Assembly: GCF_048263515.1 (NCBI RefSeq)
Contig: NZ_JBLXEC010000018.1
Span: 1 to 64,000 of the forward strand
Direction of reading: 5' to 3'
Length of the DNA: 64,000 nt
Source of the DNA: Marinovum sp048263515
GTDB lineage: Bacteria; Pseudomonadota; Alphaproteobacteria; Rhodobacterales; Rhodobacteraceae
Shown: in pieces, positions 36,778 through 48,380 of the stretch
Position numbering within the stretch: the stretch's first letter is position 1
How the letters are laid out: every line of letters starts with the position of its first letter
Notes under the pieces: generated by a model
Database searches by the model: none
What the model was told of the DNA's origin: nothing
What the model saw: the letters and a program-made list of their open reading frames with translations, nothing else
Program-made: the position numbers and the translations under genes

Positions 36778-38151
36778 ATGACAACCAATCCCCCGAACCT
36801 CCGCCCCGACCTTGCCCATATGACCCTGCCAGAGGCCGAGGCCCGCCGTGGCGGGCCGACCATCGGCATGGTCTCGCTGGGCTGCCCCAAGGCGCTGGTC
36901 GACAGCGAGCGCATCCTGACGCGGCTGCGCGCCGAGGGTTACGGCATCTCGCCAGATTATGCCGGGGCCGATGCGGTGATCGTCAACACCTGCGGTTTTC
37001 TCGACAGCGCCAAGGCCGAGAGCCTTGAGGCGATCGGCGAGGCGCTGCAGGAAAACGGCAAGGTGATCGTCACCGGCTGTCTTGGGGCCGAGCCCGAGTA
37101 TATCACCGGGGTGCATCCCAAGGTTCTGGCCGTGACCGGCCCGCATCAATACGAGCAGGTGCTCGATGCGGTGCATGGCGCGGTGCCGCCCGATCCCGAT
37201 CCCTTCATCGATCTGCTGCCGGCCTCGGGCGTGACGCTGACGCCGCGGCATTACAGCTATCTGAAGATCTCGGAAGGCTGCAATCACAAGTGCAAGTTCT
37301 GCATCATTCCCGACATGCGCGGCCGGCTGCAGTCGCGCCCGGCGAAAGCGGTGCTGCGCGAGGCCGAGAAGCTGGTCGAGAGCGGGGTCAAGGAACTGCT
37401 GGTGATCAGCCAGGACACCTCGGCCTATGGCACCGACTGGAAGGACCGCGAGGTCAAGGCGCCGATCCTGCCGCTGGCGCGCGATCTGGGCAGCCTCGGC
37501 GCCTGGGTGCGGATGCACTACGTCTATCCCTATCCGCATGTGCGCGAGCTGATCCCGCTGATGGCCGATCCGTCGAACGGCATCCTGCCGTATCTCGACA
37601 TCCCGTTCCAGCATGGCCACCCCGAGGTGCTCAAGCGCATGGCGCGGCCCGCGGCCTCGGCCAGGACGCTGGACGAGATTGCCGCCTGGCGTGCGGCCTG
37701 TCCCGAGATCACCCTGCGCTCGACCTTCATCGTCGGCTATCCGGGCGAGACCGAGGCGGAGTTCGACTATCTGCTCGACTGGCTCGACGAGGCGCAGCTC
37801 GACCGGGTGGGGTGCTTTCAGTACGAAAACGTCGCCGGCGCGCGGTCGAACGATCTGCCGGATCACGTGGCCCCCGAGGTCAAGCAGGAGCGCTGGGACC
37901 GGTTCATGGAAAAGGCGCAGGAGATCTCCGAGGCGCGTTTGGCGGCCAAGGTGGGCAAGCACCTGCCGGTGATCGTCGATGACATCGACGAGGACGGCAT
38001 TGCCACCTGCCGCACCATGGCCGATGCGCCCGAGATCGACGGCAATCTCTTCATCGATGAAGGTGCGGGCGATCTGAGCCCCGGCGATATCGTCACGGTC
38101 GAGGTCGACGAGGCCGGCGAATACGATCTCTGGGGACGGCTGACCGCCTAG
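36778..38151 (+). CDS. rimO: Ribosomal protein uS12 methylthiotransferase
   Basis: Radical-SAM enzyme that adds methylthio to an Asp of S12. 457 aa. N-terminal UPF0004 domain with SLGCPKALVDSE, NTCGFLDSA and TGCLG (three cluster cysteines), radical-SAM motif EGCNHKCKFCIIP, then DTSAYGTDWK, FIVGYPGETE and a C-terminal TRAM domain (about 390-457). The ATG at 36778 begins a family-like N-terminus; a long in-frame upstream extension is antisense-like. Its TAG overlaps, tail to tail, the TAG of the next gene. Confidence 0.97.
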   Translation: MTTNPPNLRPDLAHMTLPEAEARRGGPTIGMVSLGCPKALVDSERILTRLRAEGYGISPDYAGADAVIVNTCGFLDSAKAESLEAIGEALQENGKVIVTGCLGAEPEYITGVHPKVLAVTGPHQYEQVLDAVHGAVPPDPDPFIDLLPASGVTLTPRHYSYLKISEGCNHKCKFCIIPDMRGRLQSRPAKAVLREAEKLVESGVKELLVISQDTSAYGTDWKDREVKAPILPLARDLGSLGAWVRMHYVYPYPHVRELIPLMADPSNGILPYLDIPFQHGHPEVLKRMARPAASARTLDEIAAWRAACPEITLRSTFIVGYPGETEAEFDYLLDWLDEAQLDRVGCFQYENVAGARSNDLPDHVAPEVKQERWDRFMEKAQEISEARLAAKVGKHLPVIVDDIDEDGIATCRTMADAPEIDGNLFIDEGAGDLSPGDIVTVEVDEAGEYDLWGRLTA

Positions 38152-38606
38152 TGCGAGCCGTCCTCGAGGTGCAGCTTCATGTCGATCAGCACCTGCTGCA
38201 GCGCCAGGGTTTCCTTGAGCATGCGCTTGGCCTCGTTGATGGTGATCACCCCGTCTTCGATTGACTGGGAGTATTCCGTCATCAACATGGCAAAGCGCTG
38301 GCTCAGCGCCACGACGTCGGCATTGACGCTGCCCGAGCGTTCGGCGTTGTTGCGGCGGCTGTCGAAGGACAGGGTGATGCCGCGCAGCTCGGACAGGGCG
38401 GCGGTCACATGCGGGTAGGAGGCCGCCGCCTCGAGCGCGGCCACCGCGTCGATCGGCATGAAGCGGTCGGAATGTTCCTCGTGCTCGGAGTAATAGCGGC
38501 CCAGCGTCGCCTTGGATTTGCCTGTCACCTCGCAGGCCGGCTCGATGCCCACGTCCTTTACAAGCGCTTCGGTGTGCTTCTTGAGATAACTTCCGACGCT
38601 GTTCAT
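38148..38606 (-). CDS. Conserved protein with predicted N-terminal helix-turn-helix, unknown function
   Basis: 152 aa from ATG 38606. The first half (VGSYLKKHTEALVKDVGIEPACEVTGKSKATLGRYYSEHEEH) resembles a phage-type or Cro-like DNA-binding helix set. The middle (MPIDAVAALEAAASYPHVTAAL) is also typical of regulators that scan attributes. The C-terminal 70 residues are helical and likely coiled. It overlaps rimO by two bases at the 3' end. The 261-bp gap to tdk holds no gene or clear site. Regulatory function is inference. Confidence 0.75.
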   Translation of the reverse strand: MNSVGSYLKKHTEALVKDVGIEPACEVTGKSKATLGRYYSEHEEHSDRFMPIDAVAALEAAASYPHVTAALSELRGITLSFDSRRNNAERSGSVNADVVALSQRFAMLMTEYSQSIEDGVITINEAKRMLKETLALQQVLIDMKLHLEDGSH

Positions 38607-38867
38607 GCCCACTCCTGGCTGTGCCGCCTTCGACCGCGAAGTCGGGGAAATCCCCGGCTTTTTTCCCATTAAGAGGTTTAGCAGCTTTTGTCATTGAGGG
38701 AACACCCCAAACGGGGTTTCACGAGTATCCGGAGGCCCAAGGCCGGGTTCGGGTGCAGGGATGCGACGTGTTCGCCGATTTGGGAGGCGGAATTGCCAGC
38801 TGGCCACGTCGTGCCCCGTCTGCCCGCCTCTTGCCTCCGCACGCGCGGCGCGGCATAGGATCGCGCC

Positions 38868-39449
38868 ATGGCCAAGCTCTACTTTCACTACTCGACGATG
38901 AACGCAGGCAAATCGACCCTGCTGCTGCAAGCTGCGCACAATTACCGCGAGCGCGGCATGGAGGTCTACCTGATGACCGCGCGCCATGATGACCGCGCCG
39001 GCAACGGCCGCATCGGCTCGCGCATCGGGATCGGCAGCGAGGCGGTGACCTATGCGCCGGGCGAGGACCTGTTTGCCCATCTCGCGGCACGGCTCGAGCA
39101 GGGGCCGCTGGCCTGCATCTTCATCGACGAGGCGCAGTTTCTCGAACCCGGGCAGGTCTGGCAGCTGGCGCGGGTGGTCGATGACCTGCGGGTGCCGGTG
39201 ATGTGCTACGGGCTGCGGGTGGATTTCCAGGGGCTGCTGTTCCCCGGATCGGCGACGCTGCTGGCGCTGGCCGACGAGATGCGCGAAGTGCGCACCATCT
39301 GCCATTGCGGCAAGAAGGCCACCATGGTGGTGCGGCAGAACGAGAAGGGCGAGGTGATGACCACCGGCGCCCAGGTGCAGATCGGCGGCAACGAGACCTA
39401 TGTCAGCCTCTGCCGCAAGCATTGGCGCGCCACCACCGGCGAGGCCTGA
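38868..39449 (+). CDS. tdk: Thymidine kinase
   Basis: Phosphorylates thymidine in salvage. 193 aa, type II (TK1-like). P-loop STMNAGKSTLLLQ at the N-terminus, catalytic Glu in FIDEAQFL (about 84), lasso-region zinc ligands C-x-C (ICHCGKK) and SLCRKHW. The start is set by the conserved KLYFHYSTMNAGKS. Confidence 0.97.
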   Translation: MAKLYFHYSTMNAGKSTLLLQAAHNYRERGMEVYLMTARHDDRAGNGRIGSRIGIGSEAVTYAPGEDLFAHLAARLEQGPLACIFIDEAQFLEPGQVWQLARVVDDLRVPVMCYGLRVDFQGLLFPGSATLLALADEMREVRTICHCGKKATMVVRQNEKGEVMTTGAQVQIGGNETYVSLCRKHWRATTGEA

Positions 39450-39455
39450 GCGCCG

Positions 39456-40646
39456 CTAGTGCCGCGACAGCTGGTCGTGCATGTCGCTGGCGGCATGGGC
39501 CATGGCTGCGTTGGGATGGCGTGACAGCCGGGTCAGCAGGTCGAAGACCCGCGCCGTGACATCCGGATTGTCGATACCGTCGCGCGAGATCGGCAAAACC
39601 GCGCAATCGAGCAGCGTCCGCGCCCGCACCACCGGCAAAGAGACCCTCGGAAAGGTCGGGGTGTACTCGGCCTCGGGCTGCGGCTCGTCGGGGGTTTCCT
39701 CCCACAAGAGACGCTCGATCCGGCCCAGCACCTCGATCGCGGTGCCGGGATCGTTGATCCCGGGTGACAGCGCCCGCTGGCCGGATTCGGCGAGGATGGT
39801 CAGACCCAGCGTCGGGTCCTGCTCGAAGGTGCGGACATCGCCGATGTCGAAGGCGCGGGCGGCGGGCGCGGCGAGGCTCTCGTCGCTGCTGCCGATGGTG
39901 CCGATCACGGTGTTGCGCAACACGAATTCGCCCGGCACGGCAGTGACATGGACATCGGTGCCGGCCTCCTCGGCCAGTTCGTCGAGCTTGGCGACGTCGA
40001 TGAAGCGGATGTAGCCCGAGCTCTGTGCCCGGATGCTGACAGCGCCGTCGGGCACCAGATCGCCCTCCAGCATCCGCCGCGCGCCCAGCGAGGGCCTGCG
40101 GGCGCGGGCATGCATCGCCTCGCGGGCGCGGACCTCGATGATCTGCAGGGTGTGGTCCATCGAGCCCAGGTGCGACAGGTGCTCGATCCAGCGCAGGATC
40201 GCCAGCACGATCAGGGCAAAGACAATCATGGTGAAGCCGAAGACCACCACCGCCGCATCCTCGGAATAGACCCGGGCGTGAAACAGGATCACCGCGCTCA
40301 GCGAATAGACGAACCCGCCCACGAATGTCGCCAGCACCGACTGGGTGATCGTGTCGTCCAGCAGCAGCCGGTAGGCCCGCGGCGTCGCCATCGACGAGGC
40401 CGCGCGATAGGCCGAGACCATGACGTTGAGCGAGAAGGTCGTCACCGCCAGCATGCCCGAGGCCAGGATCGTCAGCACCGGCAGGATCGCCTCGCGGCCG
40501 AGCTTGAGCTTGATGTTGTCGGGGATGAAACCGGTCAGCAGCGGCGCGATCGCCAATGCCAGGAGCGAGAAGATCGAGATCAGCACCACCCTGACCAGAA
40601 GCGTGCGCCAGATCCGCTGAACAATGACCAGAAGTTTGGAAATCAT
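39456..40646 (-). CDS. DUF2254 predicted membrane protein
   Basis: 396 aa from ATG 40646. Four membrane segments in the first 170 residues (VVLISIFSLLALAIAPLL, ILPVLTILASGMLAVTTF, SVLATFVGGFVYSLSAVIL, VVVFGFTMIVFALIVLAIL), then a soluble domain with RAQSSGYIRFIDV and SPGINDPGTAIEVL typical of DUF2254. Function unknown. Coupled to the upstream GGCT-like gene by an ATGA overlap. Confidence 0.9.
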   Translation of the reverse strand: MISKLLVIVQRIWRTLLVRVVLISIFSLLALAIAPLLTGFIPDNIKLKLGREAILPVLTILASGMLAVTTFSLNVMVSAYRAASSMATPRAYRLLLDDTITQSVLATFVGGFVYSLSAVILFHARVYSEDAAVVVFGFTMIVFALIVLAILRWIEHLSHLGSMDHTLQIIEVRAREAMHARARRPSLGARRMLEGDLVPDGAVSIRAQSSGYIRFIDVAKLDELAEEAGTDVHVTAVPGEFVLRNTVIGTIGSSDESLAAPAARAFDIGDVRTFEQDPTLGLTILAESGQRALSPGINDPGTAIEVLGRIERLLWEETPDEPQPEAEYTPTFPRVSLPVVRARTLLDCAVLPISRDGIDNPDVTARVFDLLTRLSRHPNAAMAHAASDMHDQLSRH

Positions 40647-41215
40647 GAGAGACTCATCAGAATACGGGCTCCGGCATCGGTAAGGTGATCGCGGAACAGC
40701 GCGCGTTCGTCGGGCGTCAGGACCTGATGACGAGGATAGCGCGGCACGGCCCGGTCGTCGAGGATCGGCGCCTCCCAGCCGTCGGTGGTGGCGATGAAAC
40801 CGGTGACGCCCTCGGGGCCGTAGCGATGCAGATAGCCCTGCAGTACGCACTCGAGATAGGACATCAGGATCGGGTTGGCCGCGCTCGGCGCGCGGTGCCG
40901 GTCGGCGGGAATGGCATAGGTCGCGATGTCGAGCGCCTGCGGCGCGTCATGCTCGATCTGGGCGCTGGCGGCGAGCCGATCATAGGCGTGTTCGCGGGCA
41001 TCGAGCGCCGCCCAGTCGCCGCCGGGCACGGCGGCAATCACCCCGTCGATCACGCAGAGATCATCCGGCACTGCCGTCAGGAAGGAGACCGGCCTGAGAT
41101 CGCTGTGCCGCCACGCCCGGCGCCAGCCACGGGCGCGGGCAGGGCGCACCTGACCGAAAGCGTGGGTTGCGGTGTTGACGAGCGAGCCGTATCCGAAAAA
41201 AAAAGGATCATTCAT
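40643..41215 (-). CDS. Gamma-glutamylcyclotransferase-like protein
   Basis: 190 aa. Begins MNDPFFFGYGSLVN with the Y-G-S-L loop that binds gamma-glutamyl substrates, followed by ARGWRRAWRHSD and acidic residues (DAREHAYDRL) in the expected place of the catalytic Glu. The C-terminal half is AIG2-like only in part, so substrate is unknown. The stop overlaps the DUF2254 start. Divergent from the Rrf2 gene with 92 bp between. Confidence 0.85.
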   Translation of the reverse strand: MNDPFFFGYGSLVNTATHAFGQVRPARARGWRRAWRHSDLRPVSFLTAVPDDLCVIDGVIAAVPGGDWAALDAREHAYDRLAASAQIEHDAPQALDIATYAIPADRHRAPSAANPILMSYLECVLQGYLHRYGPEGVTGFIATTDGWEAPILDDRAVPRYPRHQVLTPDERALFRDHLTDAGARILMSLS

Positions 41216-41307
41216 GATGTAACTTTGTGTCAGCAGTGACGAAAGTCAAACAGTCGATTTCCTTTCTGTGGCATGGTATTAACATAGTTATTGACAGGGG
41301 TTCATCT

Positions 41308-41757
41308 ATGCGTGTCACCAAGCGTACAAATATCGCCATACGGGTGTTAATGTATTGCGCCGACAATTCCGGACGACTGGTGACCAAATCGGAAATTGCG
41401 ACCCGCTGCAGCGCGTCGGAAAACCATGTGGCTCAGGTAGTTAACCAATTAGGGCAGCTTGGATTTCTGAAAACCCATCGCGGCCGGAATGGCGGATTGG
41501 AATTGGCCCGCGTGCCGCATGACATCTGTATCGGCGAGGTGTTTCGCGCGGTGGAAGTCGCGGTGCCGGCGACCGAATGCACGAATGATTGTGATGGCAA
41601 TTGCCCATTGATCGCGGCCTGCCGTCTGCGCCATGCCCTGGCCGAGGCCTGCGAGGCGTTTTATGCGCAGCTCGATGCGCTGTCGCTCGACATGCTGGTC
41701 GGCGGCAATCCGGCGCTTCTGGACGCGATTGCACCGCAGGCCAGCGCGCATCCGTGA
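41308..41757 (+). CDS. Rrf2-family iron-sulfur regulator, NsrR-like
   Basis: 149 aa from ATG 41308. Winged helix with MRVTKRTNIAIRVLMYCADN and SASENHVAQVVNQLGQLGFLKTHRGRNGGLELA. Cysteines TECTNDCDGNCPLIAACRL (about 91-106) are spaced as in NsrR-type cluster proteins that sense nitric oxide; RirA is an alternative. No nitric-oxide genes lie next to it, so targets are elsewhere. The start was chosen at the conserved N-terminus rather than upstream in-frame codons. Confidence 0.85.
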   Translation: MRVTKRTNIAIRVLMYCADNSGRLVTKSEIATRCSASENHVAQVVNQLGQLGFLKTHRGRNGGLELARVPHDICIGEVFRAVEVAVPATECTNDCDGNCPLIAACRLRHALAEACEAFYAQLDALSLDMLVGGNPALLDAIAPQASAHP

Positions 41758-41802
41758 ACGTTTTGCCGTTGTCAAAGCCTTGGCCCATCGCATAAAGTCG
41801 CC

Positions 41803-41960
41803 GCGACTCGACGGGAGAACCGGCCATGCCGGTGCCGAAGGAGCAACCGCCCCGGAAACTCTCAGGCCCCGAGGACCGTCGAAGTCGCAAAAATCTGGAG
41901 AGATCCCGGCCTTGTCCGGGGCGCCGAAGGGATAACGATCTCAGGCAGAAGGACAGATGG
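41803..41960 (+). ncRNA. Tandem glycine riboswitch
   Basis: Two aptamers in tandem upstream of gcvT. Aptamer 1 (41803-41887) has GGGAGAACC, GGTGCCGAAGGAGCAA, GGAAACTCTCAGGCCCC and GAGGACCG. Aptamer 2 (41894-41960) has CTGGAGAGATCCC, GGGGCGCCGAAGGGATAA, CGATCTCAGGCA and AGGACAGA. These are the conserved glycine-aptamer blocks. The cooperative tandem type turns on the glycine-cleavage operon when glycine is high. The downstream sequence to 42051 is the expression platform. Confidence 0.96.
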
Positions 41961-42051
41961 GGCATCGCCGAGCTGACCTGCGGGTCAGGGATTGGGGATG
42001 CCGGTTTGTATCCGAAAGACGGACACTCCGGCCCGGAACGGGAGATGGAAG

Positions 42052-43188
42052 GTGTCTGACGAGGACGAGGCGCTGAAGCGCACGCCGCTATACGATCTGC
42101 ATGTGGACCTGGGCGCCAAGATGGTGCCCTTTGCCGGCTACGAGATGCCGGTGCAATATCCGCTGGGGGTGCTCAAGGAGCACCAGCACACCCGCGCCAA
42201 GGCCGGGCTGTTCGATGTCAGCCACATGGGCCAGGTGGTGCTGCGCGCCAAGGACCCGGAGGTGGCGAAGACGGCTCTGGAAGGTCTGGTGCCGGTCGAT
42301 GTGTTGGGTCTGGCCGAAGGGCGCCAGCGCTACGGGTTCTTCACCAATGATCACGGCGGCATAGAAGACGACCTGATGATCGCCAACCGCGGCGACCATC
42401 TGTTTGTCGTGGTCAATGCCGCCTGCAAGCAGGCCGACATCGCGCGGATGCGCGCGGCGCTCGAGCCCGAGGTCACGGTCAAGGAAATCACCGGCCGCGC
42501 GCTTCTGGCGCTGCAGGGCCCGGCCTCCGAGGCGGTGCTGGCCGAGCATCATCCGGGCGTGAAAGACATGAAATTCATGGACGTCGAGACCCTGCCGATT
42601 GCCGGCGCCGAATGCTGGGTGTCGCGCTCGGGCTATACCGGCGAGGACGGTTTCGAGATCTCGGTGCCAGAGGCGGCGGCGGTCGATCTGGCGCGCGCAC
42701 TGCTGGCGCATGAGGATGTCGAGCCGATCGGGCTTGGCGCCCGCGACAGTCTGCGGCTCGAGGCCGGGCTTTGCCTCTATGGCCACGACATCGACAGCGA
42801 CACCACGCCGGTTTCCGCAGGTCTGACCTGGGCGATGCAGAAGGTGCGCCGCCCCGGTGGCGACCGCGAAGGCGGCTTTCCCGGTGCTGCCGAGATCTTC
42901 AGCGACCTGGCCGAAGGCTGCGGGCAGAAACGCGTGGGTCTGAAGCCCGAGGGCCGCGCGCCGATGCGCGAAGGTGTCGAGATATTTGCCGAGGACAGCG
43001 GTGGCGAGGCGGTCGGCCGGGTCACCTCGGGCAGTTTCGGCCCGACGGTCGGCGGCCCGGTGGCGATGGGCTATGTCTCGACAGCCCTCGCAGCCGAGGG
43101 CAGGCTGCTTTATGGCGAGGTACGCGGCAAGCGGCTGCCGGTCAGGGTGGCCAAGCTGCCCTTCGTCGCGCCAGGTTTCAAGAGATAG
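42052..43188 (+). CDS. gcvT: Glycine cleavage system T protein (aminomethyltransferase)
   Basis: Transfers the methylene of glycine from the H-protein lipoyl arm to tetrahydrofolate. 378 aa. Motifs: TPLYDLHVDLGAKMVPFAGYEMPVQY, GLFDVSHMGQ, LALQGP and SRSGYTGEDGFE. The start is a GTG at 42052 with GGAG seven bases upstream; an in-frame ATG at 41992 lies in the riboswitch expression platform and is unlikely. First gene of gcvT-gcvH-gcvP. Confidence 0.96.
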   Translation: MSDEDEALKRTPLYDLHVDLGAKMVPFAGYEMPVQYPLGVLKEHQHTRAKAGLFDVSHMGQVVLRAKDPEVAKTALEGLVPVDVLGLAEGRQRYGFFTNDHGGIEDDLMIANRGDHLFVVVNAACKQADIARMRAALEPEVTVKEITGRALLALQGPASEAVLAEHHPGVKDMKFMDVETLPIAGAECWVSRSGYTGEDGFEISVPEAAAVDLARALLAHEDVEPIGLGARDSLRLEAGLCLYGHDIDSDTTPVSAGLTWAMQKVRRPGGDREGGFPGAAEIFSDLAEGCGQKRVGLKPEGRAPMREGVEIFAEDSGGEAVGRVTSGSFGPTVGGPVAMGYVSTALAAEGRLLYGEVRGKRLPVRVAKLPFVAPGFKR

Positions 43189-43206
43189 GTCCAACAGGAG
43201 ACGACC

Positions 43207-43569
43207 ATGAAATACACCGAAGAACATGAATGGCTGGAAGCCGATGACGAGGGCGTCGTGACCGTGGGCATCACCGCCCATGCCGCCGAGCAACTGGGCG
43301 ACGTGGTCTTTGTCGAACTGCCCGACGTCGGCGCCTCGGTGAACAAGGACGACGAGATCGTCGTGATCGAGAGCGTCAAGGCCGCCAGCGACATCCTCGC
43401 CCCGATCGACGGCGAGATCGTCGAGGTCAACGAAGCCATCGTCGGCGAGCCCGGCAAGGTCAATGACGATCCCGAAGGCGACGCCTGGTTCTTCAAGATC
43501 AAGGCCGAGGACCTCAGCCAGATGGACGACTACATGGATGAAGCCGCCTACAAGGACTTCATCGGATAA
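43207..43569 (+). CDS. gcvH: Glycine cleavage system H protein
   Basis: Lipoylated shuttle protein of the glycine-cleavage complex. 120 aa, normal. Begins MKYTEEHEWLEADDEG; the lipoyl lysine is Lys58 in VVIESVKAASD. AGGAG before the ATG. Placed between gcvT and gcvP. Confidence 0.98.
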   Translation: MKYTEEHEWLEADDEGVVTVGITAHAAEQLGDVVFVELPDVGASVNKDDEIVVIESVKAASDILAPIDGEIVEVNEAIVGEPGKVNDDPEGDAWFFKIKAEDLSQMDDYMDEAAYKDFIG

Positions 43570-43652
43570 GCCCTTTCCGCCGGGGGCTGCGGGTCTTGCC
43601 TGCCAGCCCCCGGTGGAAGATTGCCTGGCCAGTTGACGCAGGAGCTGCGCGC

Positions 43653-46502
<2,850 letters not shown>

Positions 46503-46568
46503 GTGATCGGGACGGGGCAGCGGGGGACCGCTGCTTCGGTGGCCTCTGGCGACGCGCCTTCGATAGAC

Positions 46569-46603
46569 AAAACGGCCGCCCGCTGAAGCAGGCGGCCGTT
46601 TTT
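46569..46603 (+). terminator. Rho-independent terminator of gcvTHP
   Basis: AACGGCCGCC and GGCGGCCGTT form a ten-pair stem around CGCTGAAGCA, followed by TTT (the stem plus U-tract reads GTTTTT). It lies about 65 bp after the gcvP stop. Confidence 0.9.
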
Positions 46604-46631
46604 CATAAAGCTTGCAATAGCCCATACGGTG

Positions 46632-46773
46632 CCGGGCCAGCGGCTGCCCGCGGGGTGCCGCGGCCCCCGCAGTTCGGCAGCGCTTTATCCCGGCCAAATC
46701 CGCAGAAGTTCAGGTCGACGCGCCCAGCCCAGCCATAGCGGCAGCCCGATGGGGCGGGCAGCCGCTGGCCCGG
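46632..46773. repeat. Perfect 20-bp inverted repeat with 102-bp core
   Basis: The arms at 46632-46651 and 46754-46773 are exact reverse complements of each other, with the core GGGCCAGCGGCTGCCC. They enclose 102 bp that contain no ORF of note. The size (142 bp) and flanking position behind an operon resemble a MITE or a structured RNA. No target-site duplication could be confirmed by eye. Confidence 0.75.
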
Positions 46774-46819
46774 CGGGCTTCGCCCTTGTTCCGGGCCGGG
46801 ACGATATTCGAAGGGGGGC

Positions 46820-46843
46820 GGTGGGGTGGAACCCCACCCTACG
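46820..46843. repeat. Single REP unit (variant)
   Basis: GGTGGGGTGG...CCACCCTACG, with GG in place of the usual GGTT centre. It resembles the other REP units and lies 34 bp from the end of the IMPase gene. The gap 46503-46876 therefore holds a terminator, an inverted repeat and this unit. Confidence 0.75.
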
Positions 46844-46876
46844 CGGTTTCGCCGGCGGGATTTCCCGCAGACCCGC

Positions 46877-47770
46877 TCACTCCGCGAGGCTCTCGCTCTC
46901 GGGCTTCGGACCCAGCAGGAAGCCAAGCTCTGCCGCCACGGTGTTCCAGGCCGCCTCGGAGCCGGCGCAGAGCAGGTAGCCTTCTTTCTCGGCCACCGAA
47001 TATTCCCGCCCGTCGAGGAACGCCACGTGACCGCCGGCCTTCTGGCACAGCAGCACACCGGCGGCGTGATCCCAAGGCGTCATCTTGCACGACAGCACGA
47101 AATCGCAATGCCCCTCGGCCAGCAGCCGGTACTCATGCGCCGAGCAGCGCAGCGCATCCGGCCGGCCGATCCGCGGATAGAGCGCCGCGACCTGCGGCTG
47201 CACATCCGCGGGCATCAGCTTGAGGTGAATGTAGCCCACCATCTCGGCCAGGGTCTTCGGCTCGGCGGTGGTCAGCGTGCGGCGCCGGCCGCGCGGGCCG
47301 GTCCAGGTGGTCAGGCTGTCTTCATCCGCCACCACCACGTCATCGTTGAGCGGGTCGTAGATCATGCCGTAGACCGGCTTGCCGAAGCGCGTCGCCGCGA
47401 CCATCGTGCCAAAGAGCGACAGCCCGTGGGCAAAGTTCCATGTGCCGTCGACCGGATCGATCAGAAAGCCCAGTTCGGCATCGCCCAGGGCATCGAGGAT
47501 CTTCGGATCGCGCGAGGCCGCCTCTTCACCGACGATCACCGCCGAGGGAAAGGCCATCTGCAAGCCGCGGGTGATCATCGCCTCGGCAGCCTCGTCGGCG
47601 GCGGTGACGAGGTCGAGCTTGGATGTCTTCTCGGAGATCTCCGACGGGTCGAGCGCGCGGAACCGCGGCAGGATCTCGGCCTTGGCGGCGCGGCGGACGA
47701 GATTGAGAAGCGCTGTCTTCTGCGCGCGGGTCAGCGGCGCATGCACGGCCATCGGCAGGTTGTCTGACAT
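46877..47770 (-). CDS. Inositol monophosphatase-family phosphatase
   Basis: 297 aa. Metal-binding motifs: GEEAASRD (Glu), IDPVDGTWNFAHG (Asp-Pro-x-Asp-Gly) and WDHAAGVLL (Asp). It matches SuhB/HisN/IMPase-like enzymes; the exact substrate (inositol phosphate, histidinol phosphate, PAP) cannot be told. Stands alone on the minus strand; 124 bp to the VOC gene, divergent. Confidence 0.92.
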   Translation of the reverse strand: MSDNLPMAVHAPLTRAQKTALLNLVRRAAKAEILPRFRALDPSEISEKTSKLDLVTAADEAAEAMITRGLQMAFPSAVIVGEEAASRDPKILDALGDAELGFLIDPVDGTWNFAHGLSLFGTMVAATRFGKPVYGMIYDPLNDDVVVADEDSLTTWTGPRGRRRTLTTAEPKTLAEMVGYIHLKLMPADVQPQVAALYPRIGRPDALRCSAHEYRLLAEGHCDFVLSCKMTPWDHAAGVLLCQKAGGHVAFLDGREYSVAEKEGYLLCAGSEAAWNTVAAELGFLLGPKPESESLAE

Positions 47771-47894
47771 GGTGGTCTCCGATTCTGGCGGAAGTTCTGT
47801 GGGGTTTGCCAGTCAGGGGGCATGGGTTCAAGAGAAGCTTTGGCGCAGCGCCCGATCCGGGGTATGTTTCCCGGGGCAGCACAGGACGACGGCC

Positions 47895-48380
47895 ATGACC
47901 CCATCCGCCAAGGTGGCGACCTGCCTCTGGTTCGAAAAGGACGGGTTGGAAGCCGCCCGGTTCTATACGTCGCTTCTGCCCGGGTCGGAGATCCTGACCA
48001 CGCAGACCTTCGACCACATGGCCACCGGAGAGGCGGACGGCGTCAAGGTGATCACCTTCACGCTTGCCGGGGCGCCTTTCGTGATCCTCGAGGCCGGACC
48101 CTACCAATCCCACAGCGACATGGTGTCGATCCTGATCACGACGGAGGATCAGGCCGAGACCGACAGGCTGTGGCACAGCCTGACCGCGGATGGCGGGCAG
48201 GGGGTGCAGTGCGGCTGGCTGAAGGACCGTTGGGGCATCACCTGGCAGATCACGCCGCGCCGGATTGCCGAACTGACGGCGCTGGGCGACCGGGCAAAGA
48301 CCCGCGCGCTGATGCAGGCGATGCAGCCGATGGTGAAGCTGGACATCGCGGCGCTCGAGGCGGCCTATCACGCCGGCTGA
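47895..48380 (+). CDS. VOC-family (PhnB-like, 3-demethylubiquinone-type) protein
   Basis: 161 aa. Single-domain glyoxalase fold: KVATCLWFEKDGLEAARFYTSLLPGSEI at the N-terminus, FTLAGAPFVILEAGP, and a C-terminal WGITWQITPRRI. Family members have no demonstrated methyltransferase activity despite the name; function unknown. Its stop directly abuts the stop of the convergent FtsX-type permease (no bases between). Confidence 0.88.
   Translation: MTPSAKVATCLWFEKDGLEAARFYTSLLPGSEILTTQTFDHMATGEADGVKVITFTLAGAPFVILEAGPYQSHSDMVSILITTEDQAETDRLWHSLTADGGQGVQCGWLKDRWGITWQITPRRIAELTALGDRAKTRALMQAMQPMVKLDIAALEAAYHAG

Noticed and set aside
41291..41296. TTGACA as a -35 box of the Rrf2 gene
   Set aside because: It lies only about 12 bp before the ATG, leaving no room for a -10 box and leader.
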